A DNA stretch of 64,000 bases from Methylobacterium cerastii (GTDB lineage Bacteria > Pseudomonadota > Alphaproteobacteria > Rhizobiales > Beijerinckiaceae), in NCBI RefSeq assembly GCF_022179125.1, contig NZ_BPQG01000007.1, positions 120,516 to 184,515 on the forward strand. The letters run 5' to 3'. The notes beneath the pieces were generated by a model, which searched no databases, was not told the origin of the DNA, and saw only the letters and a program-made list of their open reading frames with translations. The position numbers and the translations under genes were made by a program. Below are positions 1 to 11,371 of the stretch, piece by piece; positions within the stretch are counted from its first letter, which is position 1, and each line of letters starts with the position of its first letter.

Positions 1-203
1 TCAACGGACCCGGCGAATCGAAGCACGCCGACATCGGCATCTCGCTGCCGGGCACCGGCGAGACCCCGACTGCGCCGGTCTTCATCGACGGCAAGAAGGC
101 GATGACGCTCCGCGGCGCGACCCTGGCCAAGGACTTCGAGACGGTGGTGATCGACTACATCGAGCGCCGCTTCGGCCAGGGCGCGCGCAACGCCGCGGAG
201 TAG
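1..203 (+). CDS. ispG: 4-hydroxy-3-methylbut-2-enyl diphosphate synthase, C-terminal end (partial)
   Basis: This is the last 66 codons of a gene cut by the window edge; the reading frame starts at base 3 and stops at TAG 201-203. The translated end contains NGPGES followed by [11 protein letters not shown], which matches the C-terminal iron-sulfur domain of IspG/GcpE in alphaproteobacteria. The enzyme performs the penultimate step of the MEP isoprenoid pathway, reductively opening the cyclic diphosphate to HMBPP with a [4Fe-4S] cluster. Only the tail is visible, so cluster cysteines and start cannot be checked. The next gene, kup, is 355 bases away and separated by a palindromic repeat. Confidence 0.88.
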   Translation, partial: NGPGESKHADIGISLPGTGETPTAPVFIDGKKAMTLRGATLAKDFETVVIDYIERRFGQGARNAAE

Positions 204-231
204 GACGGCCCGATTGTAAAGCGTAACACGC

Positions 232-376
232 GCTCTTCCCTCCCCCCTCTGCGGGGGAGGATGGGCCTCGCGTCAGCGAGGGTCGGGAGAGGGGAGCGAC
301 CTTTCCGGACAACGCGCTCCCCTCTCCAGACCCGCTGCGCGGGCCACCCTCCCCCGCAGAGGGGGAAGGAAGAGCG
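232..376. repeat. Dispersed palindromic repeat, family A
   Basis: The arms GCTCTTCCCTCCCCC and GGGGGAAGGAAGAGC bracket inner hairpins, for example CTCCCCC..TCTGCGGGGGAG, and a mirrored GGTCGGGAGAGG / CCTCTCCAGACC pair. The same arrangement recurs at 22155-22350. It fills most of the ispG-kup gap and is probably a REP-type non-autonomous element; transcribed on either strand it would fold strongly. Confidence 0.75.
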
Positions 377-558
377 GCTTGGGAACCGCCCTGTTCCCGC
401 TCGGGCGCCGGCGTGATAGCAGGGCCTCGAAGGCCCCGTGAGCGGCGGGCCCCGCGACCGCGCGGGTTCATTTCACGCACACGGTCGCATCCTCCGGTGG
501 GACCTTCGATGCGCCACACCGCGAAACGCCGCGCAGGCCTGAGCCTCGAACGCACCCG

Positions 559-2547
559 ATGACACACCCTGCCACACCGAGCGGTCCTGCCGCTCAGCCC
601 GGCGCCGTGCCGGACAAACCCGCGGCGACCGCGCCCGGGGCCGCGAGCCTGCCGGCCGGCACCCTCGATCCCGTCGAGGGGCAGAGCCAGGGCCATGCCG
701 CCCCGGGGCTGTGGACGCTGGCGGTCGGCTCGGTCGGCGTGGTCTACGGCGACATCGGCACCAGCCCGCTCTACGCCTTCCGCGAGGCGTTGGTGCCGGC
801 CCGCTACGACAACATCCTGCTGCCCGAGGAGGTGCTCGGCACCGCCTCGCTGATCCTGTGGGCGCTGTTCCTGATCGTGACGGTGAAGTACGTCGCGATC
901 CTGCTGCGCATGGACAACAACGGCGAGGGCGGCATCCTCTCGCTGATGGCGCTGGCGCGGAAGGCGCTCGGCGGATCGCGGATCGTGTTCGCCCTCGGCC
1001 TGCTCGGCGCGGCCCTGTTCTACGGCGACGCGGTGATCACCCCGGCGATCTCGGTGCTCTCGGCGGTGGAGGGTTTGAAGCTCGTCACGCCGGCCTTCGA
1101 GGGCTCGGTGCTGCCGATCACCGTGGCGATCATCCTGGCGCTGTTCCTCGTGCAGAGTCGCGGCACCAGCAAGGTCGCCGCCTTCTTCGGCCCGGTGATG
1201 GTGGTGTGGTTCGCGGCCCTGGCGTTGGCGGCCGTGCCGCACATCTTCGGAAACCTCGCGGTCTTCAAGGCGCTGAACCCGTGGTACGCCGTGCACTACC
1301 TGCTCGGCCACGGCACCGGCGCGCTCGTGGCGCTGGGCGCGGTGTTCCTGGCCGTCACCGGCGCGGAGGCGCTGTTCGCCGACCTCGGGCATTTCGGACG
1401 GCGTCCGATCCAGATCGCCTGGATCGGCCTGGTCTTCCCGTCGCTGGCGCTGAACTACCTCGGCCAGGCGGCCCTGGTGCTGGAGAAGCCCGACACCACC
1501 GACCCGTTCTTCCAGCTGTTTCCCGAATGGGCGCTGCTGCCGATGGTGATCCTCGCGACGCTGGCCACCGTCACCGCGAGCCAGGCGGTGATCACCGGGG
1601 CGTTCTCGCTGTCCCGGCAGGCGATCCAGCTCGGGCTGCTGCCGCGGCTTGAGATCCGCCACACCTCCGAGTCGCATTCGGGGCAGATCTTCCTGCCGCA
1701 GATCAACGTGCTCCTGATGGTCGGCGTCGTGGTGCTGGCGGTGGTGTTCCGCTCGTCCTCGGCCCTGGCCTCAGCCTACGGCATCGCGGTCACCGGCACG
1801 ATGCTGCTCACCGCGAGCATGACCTTCCTCGTGGTCTGGCGGCTGTGGCGCTGGTCGCCGGTGGCGGCCGCCGCCTTGATGCTGCCGTTCATCGTCATCG
1901 AGTTCCTGTTCCTGCTATCGAACCTGCTCAAGGTGCTGGAAGGCGGCTACGTCCCGCTGCTGCTGGCCGCCGGCCTGATCGTGCTGATGTGGACCTGGGT
2001 GCGGGGCGTCACGATCCTGTTCAACAAGACCCGCAAGACCGACGTGCCGATCCTCGAGCTCGTCGGCATGCTGGAGAAGAGCCCGCCGCACCACGTGCGC
2101 GGCACCGCGGTGTTCCTGACGAGCGACCCCGAGATCGCGCCGGCGGCGCTGCTGCACAACCTCAAGCACAACAAGGTGCTGCACGAGAAGAACGTCATCC
2201 TCACGGTCGAGACCGTCGACACCCCCCGCGCCAACGGGCCGGACCGGGTGCGGCTCGAGCCGATCGGGCCGGGCTTCTTCAAGGTCGTGATGAAGTTCGG
2301 CTACATGGAGACGCCGAACATCCCCAAGACCCTCGTGCTGTTGCGCAAGCAGGGCTTCAAGTTCGACATCATGGCGACGTCGTTCTTCCTGTCGCGCCGC
2401 TCGATCCGCCCCGCCGCCCATTCCGGGATGCCGCTGTGGCAGGACCGGATCTTCATCACCCTGGCCAAGAACGCCAACGACGCGACGGACTTCTTCCAGA
2501 TCCCGACGGGCCGGGTCGTGGAGGTCGGGACGCAGGTCACGGTCTGA
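559..2547 (+). CDS. kup: KUP-family potassium transporter
   Basis: The 662-residue product is a KUP/HAK/KT inner-membrane K+ uptake carrier, generally taken to be a K+/H+ symporter. After an unusual Pro/Ala-rich leader of about 50 residues comes the family motif [15 protein letters not shown], then about twelve hydrophobic segments to roughly residue 490, and a soluble C-terminal domain ending near VGTQVTV. Length fits the bacterial family (about 620-660). The ATG at 559 is the only in-frame start before the conserved region that preserves the full first membrane segment; its ribosome site is weak. It stands alone, with a palindromic repeat upstream and a tandem repeat downstream. Confidence 0.95.
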   Translation: MTHPATPSGPAAQPGAVPDKPAATAPGAASLPAGTLDPVEGQSQGHAAPGLWTLAVGSVGVVYGDIGTSPLYAFREALVPARYDNILLPEEVLGTASLILWALFLIVTVKYVAILLRMDNNGEGGILSLMALARKALGGSRIVFALGLLGAALFYGDAVITPAISVLSAVEGLKLVTPAFEGSVLPITVAIILALFLVQSRGTSKVAAFFGPVMVVWFAALALAAVPHIFGNLAVFKALNPWYAVHYLLGHGTGALVALGAVFLAVTGAEALFADLGHFGRRPIQIAWIGLVFPSLALNYLGQAALVLEKPDTTDPFFQLFPEWALLPMVILATLATVTASQAVITGAFSLSRQAIQLGLLPRLEIRHTSESHSGQIFLPQINVLLMVGVVVLAVVFRSSSALASAYGIAVTGTMLLTASMTFLVVWRLWRWSPVAAAALMLPFIVIEFLFLLSNLLKVLEGGYVPLLLAAGLIVLMWTWVRGVTILFNKTRKTDVPILELVGMLEKSPPHHVRGTAVFLTSDPEIAPAALLHNLKHNKVLHEKNVILTVETVDTPRANGPDRVRLEPIGPGFFKVVMKFGYMETPNIPKTLVLLRKQGFKFDIMATSFFLSRRSIRPAAHSGMPLWQDRIFITLAKNANDATDFFQIPTGRVVEVGTQVTV

Positions 2548-2565
2548 GGCTTGGTGCCATCCGAC

Positions 2566-2634
2566 GCTTGCCGGTCAGAGCGAGGCTTGCCGGTCGGAGC
2601 GAGGCTGCCGTCAGAGCGAGGCTGCCGTCAGAGA
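2566..2634. repeat. Short degenerate tandem repeat at the 3' end of vapC
   Basis: Four head-to-tail units are visible: two of 19 bp (GCTTGCCGGTCAGAGCGAG and a one-base variant) and two of 17 bp (GCTGCCGTCAGAGCGAG, the last incomplete). They lie between the kup stop and the vapC stop codon, and the last unit overlaps the vapC stop (TCA 2628-2630 on the plus strand). Confidence 0.8.
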
Positions 2635-3050
2635 AGGTCGGTCGGCACGCCCAGAGCCGCGCCGGCTTCCGCCAGGCGCTTGTCGAGCGTGGCGAGAACC
2701 AGGCCTTCGTCCATGACGATCGCGAGGTGCAAGGCATCGCCCGCTCGTAGGCCCAGCCGCGCCTGATCGGTGCATCGCGCTGCGGATCGAAACGTCGCTC
2801 CGGTCACAGGCAACATTCGGAACGAGGCGGACGAAAGCTGTGCGAAAGCGGCAAGCGCCACGGATCGCCGCACTCCATCGATTGCGCCTGTTCGGACCTT
2901 GATCGAAAGCGCTGCCGAGAATTCCGTTACGACCCAAGCACTGATGGCAAGGTCGTCGGCCCTCTGGGCGGCGAGCCATTCTTGCATCCGTCCCGTGTTC
3001 GCTTCGGTAGTCAGCGCTGCAACCAGGACGGACGTATCGAGGTAGGGCAT
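2628..3050 (-). CDS. vapC: Type II toxin, PIN-domain ribonuclease (VapC-like)
   Basis: The 140-residue protein has the PIN-domain arrangement of acidic residues that bind Mg2+: Asp5 in MPYLDTSVL, Glu in VVTEFSAAL, Asp in LRAGDALHLA and Asp in VLATLDKRL. VapC toxins cleave RNA (often tRNA or rRNA) and are held inactive by the partner antitoxin. The ATG at 3050 overlaps the antitoxin stop (TGATG), so the two are translationally coupled; a TTG one codon earlier is possible but less likely. The stop lies in a short tandem repeat. The cellular target cannot be predicted from sequence. Confidence 0.88.
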   Translation of the reverse strand: MPYLDTSVLVAALTTEANTGRMQEWLAAQRADDLAISAWVVTEFSAALSIKVRTGAIDGVRRSVALAAFAQLSSASFRMLPVTGATFRSAARCTDQARLGLRAGDALHLAIVMDEGLVLATLDKRLAEAGAALGVPTDLL

Positions 3051-3292
3051 CAATAGCGCTCGTCGTCGCGCATCGCCCGAATGAAGTCTGCTGCACCTTC
3101 GTCTTGGAACGGCATCTGTGCCGTGACCGCCCTCAGGGCGTCGAGATCGACCTTCCGCTTCGGTTCCGACACGGCGCTCAGCCGCACGACTTCTCGTCCG
3201 CGGCGGGTGATGGTGACGGCTTCACCTGCGATGACCCTATCGACGAGGGCGCTGAGATGCGCCTTCGCTTCGGCAAGGCTGACCGTCGCCAT
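3050..3292 (-). CDS. vapB: Type II antitoxin, Phd/YefM-like (VapB)
   Basis: The 80-residue product starts MATVSLAEAKAHLSALVDRV, the usual N-terminus of Phd/YefM DNA-binding antitoxins, and ends with an acidic tail that would wrap the toxin. The ATG at 3292 has GGAGG five bases upstream; a GTG further upstream sits inside that ribosome site and is unlikely to be used. It is the first gene of a two-gene operon with the PIN toxin, the usual antitoxin-first order. An imperfect palindrome just upstream (3314-3331) may be its own operator, as these proteins normally repress their operon. Confidence 0.87.
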   Translation of the reverse strand: MATVSLAEAKAHLSALVDRVIAGEAVTITRRGREVVRLSAVSEPKRKVDLDALRAVTAQMPFQDEGAADFIRAMRDDERY

Positions 3293-3313
3293 AGAAACCT
3301 CCACCCACCTTCA

Positions 3314-3331
3314 TGACCATTCAGATAGTCA
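3314..3331 (-). promoter_or_regulatory. Possible vapBC operator
   Basis: Read on the minus strand this is TGACTATCTGAATGGTCA, an inverted repeat TGAC-N10-GTCA whose arms extend imperfectly inward. It begins 22 bases before the vapB start codon, where autorepression by a toxin-antitoxin complex would be expected. The assignment rests on symmetry and position only. Confidence 0.35.
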
Positions 3332-3607
3332 TTTAGTCCAAGAGCCGCATGGCGACAATCTTCCAGACGATCTCGAAGCCCGATTCCCATTGCGTGCGCC
3401 ACCGCACACGGCATGCCCCCGGCGCCGGGCTCGCGTCGCGTGCGGTCGTTTGCCCGCGTTGCACCGCGGAACGGGCATGCCGTAGATTGAATTCATTCTG
3501 AGAACGACGTGCGGACCCGGGGGGCGTCGCGGTTCGGCGGGCCTTGCATCCCACCCGAGCCGTCGAGCCCTCCCGACGCGATCCGCGTTCAGACAGGACC
3601 TTTGCGA

Positions 3608-4080
3608 ATGATCAAACTGACGGTGAACGGAGCGCCACGCAGCTTCGACGGCGATCCCGACATGCCGCTGCTCTGGTACCTGCGCGACGAGCTCGGGCTG
3701 GTCGGCACCAAGTTCGGCTGCGGCCAGTCGCTGTGCGGCGCCTGCACGATCCACCTCGGCGGCACCGCCACCCGGTCCTGCACCACCCCGATCTCGGCCG
3801 CAGCCGACCAGGCGGTGACCACCATCGAAGGGCTCTCGCCCGACGGCAACCATCCGGTGCAGGTGGCTTGGCGCGACCTCAACGTGGCGCAGTGCGGCTA
3901 CTGCCAGTGCGGCCAGATCATGCAGGCGGCCTCGCTCCTGAAGGACACGCCCAAGCCCACCGACGCGCAGATCGACGAGCAGATGAGCGGCAACATCTGC
4001 CGCTGCGGCACCTACCCGCGCATCCGCGCCGCGATCCACCAGGCCGCCGGCCAAGCGCCCGCCACCAAGGGAGAGCGCCT

Positions 4081-4084
<4 letters not shown>
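3608..4084 (+). CDS. iorA: Molybdenum hydroxylase small subunit, two [2Fe-2S] clusters (isoquinoline 1-oxidoreductase alpha type)
   Basis: The 158-residue subunit carries electrons from the molybdenum subunit. It has both cluster motifs of the xanthine oxidase family: a plant-ferredoxin type (CGQSLCGAC plus a later RSC) in the first half and the helical type ([10 protein letters not shown] and [11 protein letters not shown]) in the second half. The ATG at 3608 gives the standard start MIKLTVNG; a longer frame exists upstream but lacks family residues. Its stop overlaps the GTG start of the large subunit (GTGA), so the two are coupled. IorA is known from isoquinoline oxidation in Brevundimonas; here the substrate is unknown and could be an aldehyde or N-heterocycle. 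Confidence 0.9.
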
Positions 4085-6420
<2,336 letters not shown>

Positions 6421-6466
6421 GCCGGCGGACCCGCGCCGCCCGACGGCGCGGTGACGGATTGGACGA

Positions 6467-6515
6467 CCGAGGGGCCCCTCTTCAACCGGAAGAGCGGGCC
6501 CTTCGGCGTTCTTGC
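6467..6515 (+). terminator. Hairpin downstream of iorAB, probable terminator
   Basis: The arms CCGAGGGGCCCCTCTT (6467-6482) and AAGAGCGGGCCCTTCGG (6490-6506) pair with one mismatch and one bulge around a 7-base loop, followed by CGTTCTT. It starts about 50 bases after the iorB stop. The U-tract is weak, so efficiency is uncertain. Confidence 0.55.
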
Positions 6516-6664
6516 GACGGCGCGTCGCCTGCGAAGCGCGTTTTCAAGGCGTCATCTGTCGTAAGGGCCGCCTTTCAGGGGAGCCTTGCCGGCGGATGCC
6601 GCGTTTCCGTCGGCAAGCCGTTCGGCTCCCCCGTTCGGCTCGAAGACACCGGAGATTCCATTCG

Positions 6665-7051
6665 ATGACGCGTCTCGCGTACCTCGCCGCCCTGCTCGCG
6701 GCGCCCGCCCTGATCGCATCCGCCTCGGCCTCGCCCTGTTCCGAGCGGATCGACGGCCTCGACAAGCGGGTGAAGGCGGAGGCGACGGCCGCGATCTCGG
6801 CTTCGACCAGCGGCCAGGGTGCCGCCGCCAAGCGCGGCGGCGAGGGCGTGACCGGCACGGAGGGGACCGCCCCCGGCCAGTCGCCGCAGGCCCCCCCGGA
6901 GAAGTCGGCCGAGGCCGGCAAGGGCGCCGACGCCGCCCAGCAGGCCAAGGTCGCCCTCGACGAGGCCCGCACCGCCGACGCCAAGGGCGACGCCAAGGCC
7001 TGCGACGCCGCGGTGACGCGCGCCGAGGGCCAGCTCAAGTCGGCTCCGTAG
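6665..7051 (+). CDS. Secreted Ala/Lys/Gly-rich protein of unknown function
   Basis: The 128-residue product has a clear Sec signal peptide (MTRLAYLAALLAAPALIASASASP, probably cut after ASAS or ASA) followed by CSERIDGLDKRV. The middle is a low-complexity Gly/Ala/Pro/Glu stretch, and the C-terminus (QQAKVALDEARTADAKGD and a Cys-containing continuation) looks like a short helical hairpin. Two cysteines, one near each end of the mature chain, could pair. The ATG at 6665 is chosen because it gives the signal peptide directly. I do not recognise the family; it stands alone with a terminator-like hairpin upstream and repeats downstream. Confidence 0.7.
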   Translation: MTRLAYLAALLAAPALIASASASPCSERIDGLDKRVKAEATAAISASTSGQGAAAKRGGEGVTGTEGTAPGQSPQAPPEKSAEAGKGADAAQQAKVALDEARTADAKGDAKACDAAVTRAEGQLKSAP

Positions 7052-7154
7052 GCCTATCGCGTTCACGAACGCCGGACGCTGCACCTACAAAGGTCAGTGG
7101 ATCGACGGGACTGCCGCAGATGGATCCGGCTCAAGTTGCGGGTATGGCGCGGGT

Positions 7155-7396
7155 CCCCGCTCCCCGCACGCGGGGAGAGGCCCGGCTGCACCAAGTCGTA
7201 CAGCCAGGGAGCGGCGGCGAAGCCGAAGGGACGGTGAGGGGGCACGAACGGATGTGGTTCCTCCGTGGCAGCCCCCTCACCTTCGGCTGCCGCCTCGCTT
7301 TGCCGACGACGAGGTCGGCAAAGCCCTCTCCCCGCAGGCGGGGCGAGGGGATGCGAGCACGACGAACTGCCACAAGCAGGGATGTGTGAGTCCTAT
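7155..7396. repeat. Dispersed repeat, family D
   Basis: This is a roughly 240-bp element with nested hairpins: CTCCCCGCACGCGGGGAG near the left end, GCCCGGCTG..CAGCC, and CTCTCCCCGCAGGCGGGG near 7330-7345. The inner block reading GCTTTGCCGACGACGAGGTC is nearly identical at 29845, and the right flank (AGCAGGGATGTGTGAGTCC) also matches downstream of that copy. The stretch 7052-7558 contains this repeat and no gene I can support. Confidence 0.7.
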
Positions 7397-7558
7397 GCCC
7401 CATACGGGAGGAAGGGCGGGTGGCGCGCAGCCTGTGTGCGACTGTGCGTAAGATGCGGGGCGCTGCACGAAGGTTAGAGCCTGCGAGCGCGCAGGGAGCA
7501 CCGAGCGTGGTGCTTGGCCGGGGGGCGAAGAGCGCGTCCTCGCCCCGAGGGGGCGTCG

Positions 7559-7808
7559 TCAGGCGATCGCGTCGAAGGTGATGCGGGCGGCGGTGGCACC
7601 GAGGGCGTGCGCGTTGCCGTTGAGGCCGGCGCAGAGGTCGTCGATCTCGGCGACGTCGAGGGCGTCGCCGGTCTCGGCGGCGATCGCGTCGATGAGATGG
7701 TCCTGCCGGGGATCGAACGGGTGACCCTGCATCCGGTAGAACTGGTAGTAGCGCAGGGCCGCCAGGACCGTGTCGCGCTCGCGGGCCGTGACCGTGAAGT
7801 TCTGCATG
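7559..7808 (-). CDS. Small protein of unknown function
   Basis: The 82-residue product starts MQNFTVTARERDTVLAALRY and reads as a compact helical protein (YYQFYRMQGHPFD, then an acidic central helix) ending in TFDAIA. Two starts are possible: ATG 7808, with GGGAG about ten bases upstream, and ATG 7835 adding nine residues; the shorter is preferred because conserved-looking sequence begins there. There is no signal peptide or membrane segment. I do not recognise a characterised family. It is a single-gene unit between a family D repeat and a 250-bp gap upstream of the sirtuin gene. Confidence 0.65.
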
Positions 7809-8058
7809 GGCTGTTGGCTCCCGTGTGGCTTCATCGAACGCCGGTGCGCGCCGCGGCGACCGCACCAAGCTTGTCCATTGTACGCACGGCGTCGTGAGCG
7901 TCCATGTCTTGACAGAGCGATCCGGCGTGATTCGCCAAAGAAAGTCCGATTGCGCGCAAGCTGGACTTGAGTTTCCGAAAGCAATTCGCGTGGTTTTTCA
8001 GTGCGCTGCTGAATCGCCCGGCGTTATTCTGCCTAGTTTTCTGGCCCGATGCATCGGA

Positions 8059-8778
8059 TCACGAGACGAGGGCGGCGAAGTAGGCCGGCACCGTCTCGCT
8101 CGCCGGGCCGTAGCGGGCCTCGTCGAACGCGTCCGCGTTGTCGGACGGCTCGGCGTTGAGCTCGCAGGTCGGGATGCCCTGCGCTCGCGCGTGCCGCACA
8201 TAGCCGGCCGCCGGGTAGACGGCGCCCGAGGTGCCGATCGCGACGAACAGGTCGGCGGTCGCGAGCGCCGCCTGGATCGCGTCGAGGTGGTGGGGCATCT
8301 CGCCGAACCAGACCACGTCGGGCCGCGACGTGCCGACGGCGCCGCAGCGCGGGCAGGCGTCGGCGACGTGGAGGTCGCCGGGGCAGGCGAACGTGCCGCC
8401 GCAGGCCGTGCAGCGTCCCTTCAGGAGTTCGCCGTGCATGTGCACGACGGCGCGCGAGCCCGCCCGCTCGTGCAGGTCGTCGACGTTCTGGGTGCACAGG
8501 AACAGCCGCCCGCCGCGCTCGCCCAACGCCGCCTCGGCCCGGGCCAGCGCGACGTGGGCCGGGTTCGGCGTGGCCGCGACCACCCCGCGCCGGCGCAGGT
8601 TGTAGAAGTCGATGACGGTGTCGGGGTCGGCCGCGAAGGCCTCGGGCGTCGCGAGCCGCATCGGATCGAACCGCGCCCACATCCCGCCGCGGTCCCGGAA
8701 CGTGCCGAGCCCGCTCTCGGCCGACACCCCGGCTCCGGTGAGGACGAAGACGTTCTTCGGAGGCTTGCGTTCGAACAT
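8059..8778 (-). CDS. cobB: NAD-dependent protein deacylase, sirtuin class III (CobB-like)
   Basis: The 239-residue enzyme removes acyl groups from lysines using NAD+, giving nicotinamide and O-acyl-ADP-ribose. It has GAGVSAESGLGTFR (NAD+ site) near residues 15-28, TQNVDDLH near 97-103, catalytic His115 in HMHGEL, and two zinc pairs CxxC at about 123/126 and 142/145. Tyr59 and Arg62 (FYNLRR) are the YxxR pair that lets class III sirtuins such as E. coli CobB accept succinyl or malonyl groups. That is notable given the malonate and succinyl-CoA genes in this window. The start at ATG 8778 matches the usual N-terminus. Confidence 0.92.
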   Translation of the reverse strand: MFERKPPKNVFVLTGAGVSAESGLGTFRDRGGMWARFDPMRLATPEAFAADPDTVIDFYNLRRRGVVAATPNPAHVALARAEAALGERGGRLFLCTQNVDDLHERAGSRAVVHMHGELLKGRCTACGGTFACPGDLHVADACPRCGAVGTSRPDVVWFGEMPHHLDAIQAALATADLFVAIGTSGAVYPAAGYVRHARAQGIPTCELNAEPSDNADAFDEARYGPASETVPAYFAALVS

Positions 8779-8939
8779 GGGCGCGAGATTACACCCGTCC
8801 GACCCGAACCTCACCTCGGAACCTCAGCGCTGGAGCGCGGCGGCCCGGCCGCGCGCGGCGAGGCTTGGCGGAGGCCACCCGACGGCACCGCCTTCAGGGC
8901 GATGCCGTCCCGGCGGACAAGCCGGGCTATAACGCGCCG

Positions 8940-9419
8940 ATGCGCTTCCTCGGCCGCCTCCTCCTCGGCTTCCTCGCCCTGCTCCTCGCGATCCCGGCCG
9001 GCGCCGCGATCCTGCTCGGCGCCCTCGTGCTCGATCCGGTGGCCAGCGTCTGGCTGACGCGAGGGGCGCTGGCCGGGCTTCATGCCGGCCTGTCGGACCT
9101 CGCCGCCGGCCTGCCGCCGGAGAGCGTCGCGTTCGTCGTCGCGGGACTGGCGAAGGCGTCCTTCGTGCTGCTGGCGGTGCCGCCCGCCCTCGTCGCGCTC
9201 GTCGGCGAGACCCTGCGATGGCGCGGCCTCCTCTGGTACGGCGCCGGCTGCGGCCTCCTCACCGCCGCCCTCCCCTGGCTCGTGCGCGGGGCCGTACGCC
9301 CCGGCGGCGCGGCGCTGGCGGCGGAGGCGCGCGTGACCGCGATCCTGTTCCTGGCCGGCGCCGGCGCCGGGCTCGTCTACTGGCTGATCGCGGGGCGAAG
9401 CGCCGGACGGCCCGCGTAA
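8940..9419 (+). CDS. Membrane protein of unknown function, four hydrophobic segments
   Basis: The 159-residue product starts MRFLGRLLLGFLALLLAIP and has four strongly hydrophobic segments: about residues 4-30, 60-85, 93-115 and 127-150, separated by short polar loops. There are no recognisable catalytic motifs. It begins 161 bases from the divergent sirtuin start and ends 88 bases before the gamma-glutamyltranspeptidase start on the same strand. The ATG at 8940 is the first start that keeps the initial hydrophobic helix. I cannot name the family; a small integral membrane protein of the inner membrane is the safest description. Confidence 0.7.
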   Translation: MRFLGRLLLGFLALLLAIPAGAAILLGALVLDPVASVWLTRGALAGLHAGLSDLAAGLPPESVAFVVAGLAKASFVLLAVPPALVALVGETLRWRGLLWYGAGCGLLTAALPWLVRGAVRPGGAALAAEARVTAILFLAGAGAGLVYWLIAGRSAGRPA

Positions 9420-9507
9420 GCGTTCCAAGACGGGGCTCGCGGAACCCGCCGCCGGGACGAAGCGCCGGCGCCTGCCGCGTGGCCGCGGCCGTGCTATCCA
9501 CGGTGGC

Positions 9508-11258
9508 ATGAGATCGACCCGCGCCGTCCTCGCCGTCCTGCTCGCGCTCGGCGGTCCCGCCTCAGCACAGAGCCCGGCGCCGCCGATCCCCTCCGACGAC
9601 GCGCGGATGCTGCCGGTCCTGGCCGTGCACGGCATGGTCGCGAGCCAGGAGGCCCAGGCGACGCGCGTCGGCGTCGAGATCCTCCGGCGCGGCGGCAACG
9701 TGGTCGACGCCGCGGTCGCGGTCGGCTTCGCGCTGGCGGTGACCCTGCCGCAGGCGGGCAACCTCGGCGGCGGCGGGTTCATGATGGTGCACCTGGCCGA
9801 CCGGCAGGAGATCGTGGCGATCGACTACCGCGAGACCGCGCCGAGGGCCGCCACCGCCGACATGTTCCTGGCGCCCGGCAGCGAGCCGGACCGGGACGCC
9901 TCGCGGCGCGGCGGAAAGGCCGTCGGCGTACCGGGCACGGTGCGAGGGCTGGCGGAAGCGCACCGCCTCTACGGATCGGGCAAGCTGTCGCTCGCCGAGC
10001 TGATCGCGCCGGCCGAGGCGCTGGCCCGCGGCGGCATCCCGGTCGCGGGCGGCCTCGCCGATTCCCTGCCGCGCTCGGCCGGCCTCCTCGGGCGCTGGCC
10101 CTCGACCCGGAAGATCTTCTTCCGCGGCGACGCCCCCCTGCCCCGGGGCGAAAGCCTGGTGCAGGCGGATCTCGCGGGCACGCTGCGCGCCATCGCCGAA
10201 GGCGGGCCGGACGCGTTCTACGCCGGCCCGGTCGCCGCGCGGATCGCGGCGGCCGTGCGCGAGGCCGGCGGCCTGATGACGGAGGCGGACCTCTCCGCCT
10301 ACCGCCCGGTGATCCGTCAGCCGGTGCGCGGCAGCTACCGCGGTTACGAGGTGATCTCGATGCCGCCGCCCTCCTCGGGGGGCGTCCACCTGATCGAAAT
10401 CCTGAACATCCTCGAGGGCTTCGACCTCGCCGCGATGGGCGCGGGCAGCGCCGCCGCGATCCACACCCTGGCCGAGGCGATGAAGCCGGCCTACGCCGAC
10501 CGCGCCACCTGGCTCGGCGACCCGGACCGGGTCCGCGTGCCGGTGCAGGGCCTCACCGCGAAACCCTACGCGGCGACGCTGCGCCGGGCGATCGACCCGG
10601 ACCGGGCGCGGCCCGCCGACAGCATCGCGGCCGGCGACCCTCCGCCGCCGGAGCCCGACCAGACCACGCATGACTCGGTGGTGGACGCGGCCGGCAACGC
10701 GGTCGCCAACACCTGCACCCTGAACTTCTCCTACGGGGTCGGGCTGGTGGCCGAGGGCACGGGCGTGCTGCTCGACAACGAGATGGACGACTTCTCCGCC
10801 AAGGCCGGCACCCAGAACGCCTACGGCCTCGTCGGCGGCGACGCCAACGCGGTGGCGCCGGGCGCCCGCTCGCTCTCCTCGATGACGCCGACCTTCCTGT
10901 TCCGGGATGGACGCCGACCTTCCTGTTCCGGGATGGGCAGCTCACTCTCGTCACCGGCAGCCCCGGCGGCAGCCGCATCATCACCACGGTGCTCGCGGTG
11001 ATCGTCAACCTGGTCGATTTCCGCATGAACCTCGCGGAGGCCGTCGCCGCGCCACGCATCCACCACCAATGGAAACCGGACGTGCTGCGCGTCGAGCAGG
11101 GTCTCTCGCCCGACACCCTCGCCCTGCTGCGGGCGCGGGGCCACGACGTTAGGGTGGGGGCGAGCTCGGGCTCGGCCAACTCGATCCTGCGCAGCGGCGG
11201 CCTGCTCGCGGGGGCGGCCGACCCGCGCCAGCGCGACACGCTGGCCGAGGAGTATTGA
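9508..11258 (+). pseudogene. ggt: Gamma-glutamyltranspeptidase, frameshifted by a 26-bp tandem duplication
   Basis: The frame from ATG 9508 encodes a signal peptide (cut near PASAQS) and a GGT precursor: GGNVVDAAVAVGFAL, NLGGGGFMMVH, and the autoprocessing/catalytic Thr in DQTTHDSVVD. At 10885-10936 a 26-bp block is present twice in tandem; this shifts the frame and the product runs into a random tail that ends at 11001. Skipping one copy restores GSPGGSRIITTV and about 100 more residues to the stop at 11258, giving a normal 574-residue GGT. As read, the small subunit loses the conserved GG oxyanion motif and is very probably inactive. A sequencing or assembly error cannot be excluded. GGT hydrolyses glutathione in the periplasm. 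Confidence 0.9.
10885..10936. repeat. Perfect 26-bp tandem duplication inside ggt
   Basis: Bases 10885-10910 and 10911-10936 are identical, both beginning ACGCCGACCTTCC and ending CCGGGATGG. Because 26 is not a multiple of three, the reading frame changes after the second copy. Removing either copy reconnects the two halves of ggt exactly. Confidence 0.95.
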
Positions 11259-11371
11259 TGTGAGGCCTGAGTATTGAGGCAGGACCCAAGACAACCTGAG
11301 GCGTCACGCCCGAGCGCCCTTGGCCCCGGCCGCGCCTGCGCGTTAAAGGGGGATCGTCACAGAAGGTCCCG

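Noticed and set aside
7052-7558. One or more genes in the gap after the secreted Ala-rich protein
   Set aside because: The open frames run through a family D repeat that also occurs elsewhere between genes; they read as repeat-derived sequence.
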